Assembly (NCBI GenBank): GCA_001584585.1
Contig: LSYV01000023.1
Coordinates: 1,470,513 to 1,497,579 of the forward strand
From: Gonium pectorale
Taxonomy: Eukaryota > Chlorophyta > Chlorophyceae > Chlamydomonadales > Volvocaceae
Reading direction: 5' to 3'
DNA: 27,067 bases
Shown: positions 21,001-27,067 of the stretch, piece after piece
Position numbering within the stretch: position 1 is the stretch's first letter
Layout of the letters: each line of letters opens with the position of its first letter
Position numbers and translations under genes: made by a program
Notes under the pieces: generated by a model
Told to the model about the DNA's origin: nothing
Databases searched by the model: none
What the model saw: the letters and a program-made list of their open reading frames with translations, nothing else

Positions 21001-22287
21001 ATGATAGGGGCAGTACGCTCGTCTACTCTCTCGCTCCATTTTTGGAGCTGCTGCGGGACAGATGGGGGCGAAGGTGGACCTCGCTTATCGGTAGTGTGGT
21101 TCCTTATTGATGCTGCCCTGAGCTGCGTGCAAGGTGGATCTGGCAGCAATGCGATGACATCCGCATTGGCCTGCCCCGGCTGCCCCTACCTGCTTCGTCC
21201 GCCCCGCAGGAGGTGATGCTGGAGGGGCGCATCAGCAAGGCGGCCGACGTGTACTCGGTGAGGGCGTGGCCCGGCCCCGGTCTGCTCTGATTTACCAGTA
21301 TTCCGGTCCGGCTGGCCCAGGACCACGACGTGTGGGGTGCGGCTGCCCCACTCTCGCTCGGGCCTGTTGCTCAGTCCAACCGCCGGGGCGCTTCTCTGTG
21401 GGGCGGGGGTGGCGAGGCGTGGCGTGGGGCCACTGACCTCGGGGCTGCACCAAAGGCCGGTTGGGCCGTGCACCTCGACTACTCCCAACCCCTCTCACCA
21501 TCCTCTGACCCTCCTCCGGCTCCGCGCCGCCGCCCTTGCCCGCTGCGCTCCGCAGTTCGGCATCCTGATGTGGGAGCTCTTCTGCGGGGGCGACCCCTTT
21601 GCCGGCGTGCCCCGCGCCCACATCGGCCACGCCATCACCAAGGAGGGCCGCCGCCCCAAGTTCCCGCCCTTCGCGCCGCGCGACTACGTGGCGCTGGCCA
21701 GCCGCTGCTGGGACCCGGACGCCTCCGCGCGGCCCACCTTTGAGGAGGTGCTCGCCGAGCTGGCGCGCATACGAGAGGAGCTGGGCGGCGACACGCCCCA
21801 GCTCGTCATCTCGCCGCCCAAGCCGCAGCTCTGCCTGCCCAGCGGCATGGACGGGCTGACGCCGGGCGCCCTCGCCGGCGGCAGCAACGGCGCTCTGCCG
21901 CGCTTCAGTCCCGGTGGGCTCGGGGGGCCCAGCCTGGCCGCCGGTGGCGCCTCCACGCTCCTCAACGCGGGCATCGTGCTTGGCGGCGCGGCGGGCGCTT
22001 CCGGCGTGTCGGCGGTGTCAATATCGGTGTCGCCTGGCCCCGTGAACGCGAGCAGGCCGCGCAGCGGAGGCGGCAGCAGCCTGGTGGGCCGGCGCGGCGC
22101 CAACAGCTTGACGGTGCAGCGGCAGCTGCGCAAGATGGGCATCCACGTGGCGGGCGTGGCGGCGGCCAGCCTGGCGCAGACGCTGCCGGCCCTCCACGAG
22201 GAGGTGGAGCACAAGGAGGGGGACAGCAAGGAGGGGGAGGCGCAGGCCGGAGGGCAGGGAGCGATCAAGGCGGAGCAGAGCACGTGA
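12022..22287 (+). CDS. CHASE-domain transmembrane receptor with TKL (Raf-like) protein kinase, paralog 2
   Basis: Tandem paralog of the preceding gene with the same architecture, 1082 aa from ATG 12022. Exons: 12022-12546, 13109-13282, 13680-13799, 14397-14514, 14770-14889, 15078-15222, 15626-15707, 16059-16196, 17001-17144, 17553-17603, 17768-17900, 18223-18314, 18642-18792, 19077-19155, 19632-19707, 20075-20147, 20375-20467, 20787-20941, 21210-21257, 21556-22287. Total 3249 nt, in phase. TM1 (PPLVVFLLLCGLGVWGVIA) lies at about 190-208 and TM2 at about 488-509. The CHASE-like loop shares DPTRRDDILRI, VVGPVTLSYG and WGLMTVLVNYDAV with gene 1. A coiled coil follows TM2. Kinase: GAGAFGKV 611-618, Lys631, Glu652, HSDLKARN 770-777 (catalytic Asp772), DFG 796-798, APE 822-824. 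The tail holds QRQLRKMGI and LHEEVEHK, then about 24 extra residues absent from gene 1. Intron 2 needs a GC donor (ttccag|gcaagt). The N-terminus is uncertain: a stop directly precedes ATG 12022, its first 30 residues are Cys-rich and unlike gene 1, and translation may instead start in an upstream exon. Confidence 0.83.
13283..13679 (+). other. GC-AG intron (intron 2 of gene 2)
   Basis: The exon end ggcttccag is followed by gcaagt, the classic strong GC donor, and the intron ends in cccgcag before atccagctgcaacag. Gene 1 has gtgggg at the same spot and the same phase-0 junction. No GT near 13283 keeps the frame into exon 3, so a GC donor is the simplest reading. Confidence 0.75.
16197..16393 (+). 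repeat. G-rich 17-nt tandem array repeating the 5' splice site (gene 2, intron 8)
   Basis: The intron donor gtaagccgggcgggcgg at 16197 is repeated with a 17-nt period. Copies of gtaagcc start at 16197 and 16214 and again at 16306, 16323, 16340, 16357 and 16374. Between the two blocks lies a related gtagcggcgg-type array. The intron (16197-17000, 804 nt) is the longest of the gene, versus 389 nt in gene 1, which has no array. Each copy after the first is a decoy donor, and the G-runs could form G-quadruplexes in the RNA. Confidence 0.85.
19389..19460 (+). repeat. 33-nt tandem repeat in intron 14 of gene 2
   Basis: The block starting cggctgccctctgcgtgcgc occurs at 19389 and 19422, with a third partial copy following at about 19455. 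It lies inside intron 14 (19156-19631). The equivalent gene 1 intron (6968-7198) is half as long and lacks it. Confidence 0.75.
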
Positions 22288-22832
22288 GCGCGGTGGTCTG
22301 GATTGGCGTCGGTGTGGAGTGGGGCGGGGGCGGGGTATAGGTGTGTGTGGGGGGGGGCGGTTGAGGGGGCCTGGGCGGCGGGGACAGGGGCGGGGGCGGG
22401 GATGCATACGTGGGCCGCCCGCCAGGGGCACGCCTTGTCCGTGTGGGGCGTGACATGAGGTCCCTGTCCTCTTCTTTTACCCACCGCGCGGCGTGCCCGC
22501 AGTTGGGAGATCTAGCTCGCTCCGCGCGACGGGCGGCGCTAGCTCTTACCACACCGGTGGGTAAGAACGACTGCGGCGCAAGCGCTGGCGCCGGTGAGAC
22601 CGGGACTAAGCTGGCTGGGAGGAGAGCCGGAGGCGCGCGGCGGCGTCAGTGGCAACGACCGTTGGTGTCAGTGATGGGGGGGCCGACGGCTTACGTGGCT
22701 GGATGTGGCGGCGACCCCCGCTGCATGGCTGGGGGCAGGGACGCGATGGTCTGCCTGCCACGGGTGTGCTAGCAGCCCCCGCCGCCAGGTGCGCGGCTGG
22801 GATGTACATAACAGGCCTGCAAGAGTACAAGA

Positions 22833-22853
22833 CCCAACGGTACGCCCGTTGGG
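22833..22853. other. Perfect 8-bp hairpin downstream of gene 2
   Basis: cccaacgg and ccgttggg pair perfectly around a 5-nt loop (tacgc), about 550 nt after the gene 2 stop codon. If the 3' UTR of gene 2 extends this far, the hairpin is part of it. The role is unknown. Confidence 0.45.
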
Positions 22854-23048
22854 CTACCGGTATGCCACCGGCGCCAGTCGTGGCCGCCAGGTTGGGGGTG
22901 CCTGTTCATAAAGGACCGGGAACCAGGGACCAGGGACCATGGATGCGATTGCGCGTCGGGGGCAGGCATGGAAGGTAGTGGCGCGGCTGTTTTCAATTGT
23001 GGCGGCGAGCTAGACGGGTCTGCAAACGGAGGGGGGGTCTGTGGATGG

Positions 23049-23068
23049 GTGTGTGTGTGTGTGTGTGT
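23049..23068. repeat. GT dinucleotide microsatellite
   Basis: About ten uninterrupted GT units lie in non-coding DNA downstream of gene 2. Confidence 0.9.
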
Positions 23069-23689
23069 CCCAGGGCTCCGGGGTTTCCGGCGGTCCCGGC
23101 GGTCGAGGGTCGCGGGCCAACATGCCGGGCGCGTGCGCATCCGCACGCGCCGGTTGTGTGCCGCTGTGCCAGCAAGATAATGCGCATGGGGGCATGCGGG
23201 TCTGTGGCAATGAGTAATTGCCTGTATTACGGGCCTGTGGAACGGGCGGACATCCGCTCAAGTGCCGTGGCCGCCTCGTTTCGGGCGACTCCCGATTGGA
23301 GGCTGGGCAGCTGTTGGCTCGGGCGTTGGGGGGCACCGATGTGCTTTCCCGACACAGTTTGTGCGGGGCTGGCGCGCCCAGGCGTCCACACGTTTGTGCC
23401 CCTCCGTGCAACCTGGCGTCGGGCGCACCCGCCGTGCAATGGCGCCGCTTGCGAAGCGCTGTGCCCGTTAGCGTGCCGTCGGCCGTTAGTCGTTGCGCAA
23501 TTGGCAGTCGGCAAGTTGTTCGTCGGGGCTGCTCGCCATGCGCATGTACGGACCGTACAACCGCACGTCTTATGCGTCAAAGGCTAGCTTGCATTCGGCG
23601 CCCGGCGGGCGCTGGCGCGTGCGTGGTGGTGGTGGTGGTGGGGCCGGCAGGCCGGCCGTGCAGGGGGGCCAAAAGGGGGAGAGGGAGGG

Positions 23690-23694
23690 TTACA
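23690..23694 (-). terminator. Minus-strand TGTAA, candidate poly(A) signal of the VPS38-like gene
   Basis: ttaca on the plus strand reads TGTAA on the minus strand. It is the first such signal downstream of the minus-strand stop at 26189, but about 2.5 kb away. Use of this site would need an unusually long 3' UTR, so a variant signal closer to the stop is at least as likely. Confidence 0.2.
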
Positions 23695-23860
23695 GGTTGT
23701 GTCCACCTTATGGTGGGTCATGTGGTGGTCTCACGATCCGATTGGATCCTCACCGTGTTTTGCAACTGGGCCGCCTCCCGCCTCTGCCTGCCCGCATGGT
23801 ACACCGCGCCCCTCGGCGGTGCCGACGTCACGGCTTGGCAGGTGGGGGCGAGGTGCAGGC

Positions 23861-23900
23861 ATGGGGCGAAGGCGCCAATGGGGCGAAGGCGCCAATGGGG
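23861..23900 (+). repeat. 17-nt tandem repeat
   Basis: Two exact copies of atggggcgaaggcgcca, followed by a partial third that degenerates. A second short duplication (tcggcttggagct, twice) lies about 20 nt further on. Confidence 0.8.
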
Positions 23901-24567
23901 CGCCGGCGCCTGGTTTCGGCTTGGAGCTTCGGCTTGGAGCTTCAGCCGAGGATGCCCATGGGCCCAGGTGGCCGATGCGGTCGGGCGCGGTGAGGTATGG
24001 ACGCAAGCAAGGTGGGGTTGCATGGTTGCGGTGGTTGTGGTGGTGGCGTGGGGCACATGTGATGTCGAGCGCTCTGTGGAACGGCAGCACCGATGGTGCC
24101 CAATCTGTCTTTATGGCCTTCATTTCCTTTAGAGGTGTTCCCTGCAAGGGGGCGTGCAAGTCCTCCAGCCTCTCCCTGCTGTCGCTGCTTGTGCTGCTTG
24201 TTGCCATGGATGGTCCGCCGCAACAGGGCGCGAAGCGTATGTCAGAATTCATATAGGGGCCTCAGGGTACGGCTGCTCGCGCCTATCCCTCGCGCTATTA
24301 TGAGTTGACTTTGTGGCCGCCAAGGCCGGTGGCCACGTGAGAGTTGTTAGCCACTGTCGTTTGAGCTTGGCTGGGGGGAAGGCATTCGTTGGCGCTCCAG
24401 CATGGACACAACCCCGGCCGATGTGCTGCTCGCCTTGAGCCGGGCTGTATGATTCGTGGTGTGGGGGACTGGGGTTGGAGGTGGAGGCGGAGGTGGTCCT
24501 CCCTGCCAAGTCGGGGAGGGTGCCACATGCACATATCGCTACCTCTATCGTCGGCGGATTGTTGCTC

Positions 24568-24655
24568 GCATGGAGGCCGCATGGAAGTTGCATGGAGGCT
24601 GCATGGAGGCCGCATGGAGGTTGCATGGAGGCCGCATGGAGGCTGCATGGAGGCT
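24568..24655 (+). repeat. 11-nt tandem array, eight units
   Basis: Eight consecutive 11-mers of the form gcatggaggcc, with variants at the last bases and one gcatggaagtt. Because 11 is not a multiple of 3, every frame reads an 11-residue repeat (for example MEAAWRLHGG plus one residue), so the open frames across it are repeat artefacts unless expression is shown. Confidence 0.9.
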
Positions 24656-25581
24656 GTTGCGCGCTGTGATGTATCGTATGGCGGTTCTGCTCTGCTTGCG
24701 CCGTCCTGTTGTAGATGTGAGACCAACCCGGCGGGGAGGAGGGGTTGGCGGGCTGCGAGTCACGGGGTCTTTATCCGGAATAGCAGCGCGGAAGGTGGGT
24801 TGGGCTTGTTCGCGGCGGTGCGTGCGCGCTGCTGCAGTTGTTGTGGGGAGCCTTGCTAGCCACCCTGAATACTGAGCCCTGTGTACGGCGCCCCCTTGTT
24901 GGCGCTTCGTTCTGGAGATATGTGCGGGCGTCAGCGGGGGCCCATCGTCGCCATGGTCGATGGCCTGCGGCTTCACTCGGTTGCGGAAGGCTGTGTTGAT
25001 CTCTGCGCACCCGACCAGCGGCCTAGGCATCTGCTCATACCCGATCTTGGTACTGTCTGCTCGGCGCCAACGGCTCGGGGGCGGCTCCAAGCCCTCGGCT
25101 GTGATCGGTTACCCGTCATGCGGCCCCGCCCCGCATGCGGAGCCGCTGGCGGCGGAATATGCCATCACTGTTGTCTCGCACACGTCCCATAAGCGTGTTG
25201 AAGCTGTCCGCGTGAGTTCACCCCATGCATGGTTGCATGCCACCGCTGGTTGGCGCGTTTGCTCGTTCGCGCGCGTCTCGTTGCTTGCGCGGCTGGTGTG
25301 CGTCATTTGCATGCATCATGCGGTACGGCAGCATTGTGGTCGGTACTGTACATCTGTGTTGGTCAGGGGAAGCAGGGGGGGAGCCGCGCTGTTGAGAGAG
25401 GGAGACCCCTCCCCAGGCTCCCTGGCTCCCCTGCTACGCTCGTGGACTGGCGCATGTGCAGCGCGCTCGCGCGTACTGCGGGCACGTCTTGCCCCAGGGT
25501 GAGGTTTGGCTGGCCCGTGAGGCGCTGGCCCCTCCCGAGGGGTCGTCATGCATGCCAGGCAAGGCATGCATGGTGCCATGA

Positions 25582-25586
25582 TGTAA
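25582..25586 (+). terminator. Plus-strand TGTAA, candidate distal poly(A) signal of gene 2
   Basis: This is the first TGTAA on the plus strand after the gene 2 stop codon (22285-22287), about 3.3 kb downstream. The distance is implausible for a normal 3' UTR, so either gene 2 uses a variant signal or another transcript ends here. Confidence 0.2.
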
Positions 25587-26188
25587 CGCATATTTGGCCC
25601 CAGTAGTCATACAACAGCCGCAGGCCTGTCGGTGCCGCCCCATACGCCGCTCCAAGCAGCCCTCGACATCTCTTGCATAAGAAGCGCCGGGGCCAACCGC
25701 ATGGATGGAAGAAGCTGCGGACAAAGGACTTCTGTGGGGCAGAAGACCCTGGAGGCGCTACGTCCCTCGTTCACTCCGCGCACGCCAGCGCCATGGCGCC
25801 CCATGGCACCCTTGCGCTTGAGGCCCAGCCTCACCGGCACCGGCCGCGGCCCGTACGGCACACACCGCAAGTAGCTGCTGCCTGCAGCTGGCTTGTCTAC
25901 CTGGTCTCAACACCGCTGCGCCCCTTGGCCTCCCAGACGCCGCCCATCGCCATGACGGCTGCAAACAACGAACTACGGTGACGTGCGAAGACCTCCCTCA
26001 CAAGAAGCCCCCTCAACCAGCCAGCCAATCCGCACAACCAGGCAGTTCGCCTGCGCCACACGCGCTTCCGTTTCCCCTGCGTACCGGTAACTATCATCCC
26101 AACTAGTATCCCATCGTCCGCGCGCCCCGCCCCCGTGCCCCTGTCGTGCACATATCCCCTCCCGGCGGGAGCCACGCACCCCTGGCCG

Positions 26189-27067
26189 TCAGCACAGCTC
26201 CCCAGCTCCCCGGCCATCCCCCCTTGCTCGGCAAAACTGCGCCACCAGTCCTCCGGGGCTAGGCTGCAGCTTCGGCCGTCGCGCGCTACGGCTGCTGCGA
26301 CCGTTGCGCCACCACGCCCCTCGCCGCCATGCCCGACGACGACGACGAGGCGGCGGCCGCCGCGGCCACGGCCGCCGGCGCGGTGCTGCGGCGCGCGGCC
26401 ACCCCGCCGCCGCCGCCGCCAGCAGGACATACAGGTTCTGGAGCGGCTGGTGCGGCGCCACCGGCGGTATACCGTGCGCCTCCAGCAGCTGCTCCAGGTC
26501 CTTGCACAGCAGGTACACCCCGTAGGCGAAGCGCGCGCGGTCGCGGCCGCCCTCGCCGCAAAACAGCGGCAGCCCGGCGGCAGGGTGCAGCCCCGCCGGG
26601 TGCGCGTCGTCGCACGGCGCGCCCACGGGCGTGGCGCTGACCCGTGGGTCCAGGGAGGCGTTCAACAGCGCCGAGAAGACGGCCAGCCGGCCGCCAACAC
26701 CCACGCCGCGCGGGCCGGGCAGCAGCCCCACCGCCAGCGGCGGGGGCGCCGGCGCCGGCGCCATGACCGCCGCGGCGGCCGCCGCCGCGCCGGAGAGCGC
26801 GCCCGTCGCCAAGCTGAAAATGCGGTGCTCCGCGCCCGGCGCCGCCGAAGCGGCGGCGCCGCCGCCGCTTCCGTGGCCGTCCGGAGGGCCAGGGAGCGGC
26901 TGTGCCGCTGCGGGCAGCGCCATGCCGCCACTGGCCCTAACGCTGGCGCTGGGCGGCACCGGGTCCGAGATGTACGACACGGAAGCCCGCGGTACGACAG
27001 GGTAGCGCAGCGGAACGTCGAGGTACGACGCCGCCAGGTCGACGATCGCCGCCAGGTAGCCCAGGCT
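26189..27067 (-). CDS. VPS38/UVRAG/ATG14-family protein, C-terminal part (partial)
   Basis: The reading frame is open from the right edge of the window to a stop at 26189. Two blocks match the UVRAG/VPS38 C-terminus: LGYLAAIVDLAASYLDVPLR followed by YPV (about 27064-26996), as in the helix that precedes 'VPLRYPI' in animal UVRAG; and RFAYGVYLLCKDLEQLLEAH followed by GIPPVAPHQPLQNLYVLL (about 26540-26425), as in the 'FAYAVYLLNKNIEQL...LPNL' block. Between them is an Ala/Pro/Gly-rich insertion typical of volvocine proteins. The family supplies the UVRAG/VPS38 or ATG14 subunit of the class III PI3-kinase complex (VPS34-VPS15-Beclin/ATG6) on endosomes or autophagosomes. After NLYVLL the assigned frame becomes Arg-rich. 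The next frame reads Ala/Ser runs and stops at 26286, so a frame slip in the GGC run or a missed intron is possible. The N-terminal C2 and coiled-coil regions lie outside the window. It is convergent with gene 2. Confidence 0.75.
   Translation of the reverse strand, partial: SLGYLAAIVDLAASYLDVPLRYPVVPRASVSYISDPVPPSASVRASGGMALPAAAQPLPGPPDGHGSGGGAAASAAPGAEHRIFSLATGALSGAAAAAAAVMAPAPAPPPLAVGLLPGPRGVGVGGRLAVFSALLNASLDPRVSATPVGAPCDDAHPAGLHPAAGLPLFCGEGGRDRARFAYGVYLLCKDLEQLLEAHGIPPVAPHQPLQNLYVLLAAAAAGWPRAAAPRRRPWPRRPPPRRRRRAWRRGAWWRNGRSSRSARRPKLQPSPGGLVAQFCRARGDGRGAGELC

Larger units (their letters stand above)
22288..26188. other. Long region without a recognisable gene
   Basis: No conserved protein or RNA is visible. 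Long open frames here (for example 23218-24132, plus strand) are Arg/Cys/Trp-rich, lack recognisable domains, and look like chance frames in GC-rich DNA. Identifiable items are a (GT)n run at about 23049-23068, an 8-bp hairpin (22833-22853), a 17-nt repeat (23861-23900) and an 11-nt array (24568-24655). The first plus-strand TGTAA after gene 2 is at 25582, and the first minus-strand TGTAA after the VPS38-like gene is at 23690-23694. The region may hold long UTRs, degraded repeats, or exons of lineage-specific genes that I cannot see. Confidence 0.5.

Noticed and set aside
23218..24132. 304-codon open frame on the plus strand downstream of gene 2
   Set aside because: Composition is Arg/Cys/Trp/Val-rich with homopolymer runs over microsatellites, no recognisable domain and no exon-like partner. 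It is expected by chance in GC-rich DNA.

Overview
The window looks like nuclear DNA from a volvocine (Chlamydomonadales) green alga. It is GC-rich, its genes are cut into about 20 short exons by 75-800 nt GT-AG introns, a TGTAA polyadenylation signal follows gene 1, and protein tails are rich in Ala/Gly/Pro. No bacterial operon structure, rRNA or tRNA was seen. The exon models below were built by hand from splice sites, reading phase and comparison of the two paralogs.

Layout: (1) 1-1090 is mostly non-coding, with a decayed fragment resembling the 3' end of a LINE-type reverse transcriptase. (2) 1091-9791 (+) is gene 1, 20 exons and about 972 aa. (3) 9792-12021 is the 3' flank of gene 1 (TGTAA signal, hairpin, 70-nt direct repeat) and the upstream region of gene 2 (a TATA-like box and an unidentified minus-strand open frame). 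(4) 12022-22287 (+) is gene 2, a tandem paralog with the same 20-exon architecture, identical phases at all 19 introns, and about 1082 aa. (5) 22288-26188 is a long stretch with simple repeats and no convincing gene. (6) 26189 to beyond the right edge (-) is the C-terminal part of a VPS38/UVRAG/ATG14-family protein.

Both tandem genes encode the same unusual receptor: a variable cytosolic N-terminus, a first transmembrane helix, an extracytoplasmic CHASE-type sensor region, a second transmembrane helix, a short juxtamembrane coiled coil, a tyrosine-kinase-like (TKL/Raf-like) protein kinase domain, and a low-complexity tail ending in a conserved motif. CHASE sensors are best known on histidine kinases (plant cytokinin receptors) and nucleotide cyclases. 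Here the sensor is wired directly to a Ser/Thr/Tyr-type kinase, and this is the most interesting system in the window.

The two copies are mosaics. Most introns and the sensor exons have diverged, but blocks around exons 10-11, 13, 18 and 20 are nearly identical and run into flanking introns, which suggests gene conversion. Two introns carry tandem repeats whose units contain the intron's own 5' splice site sequence.
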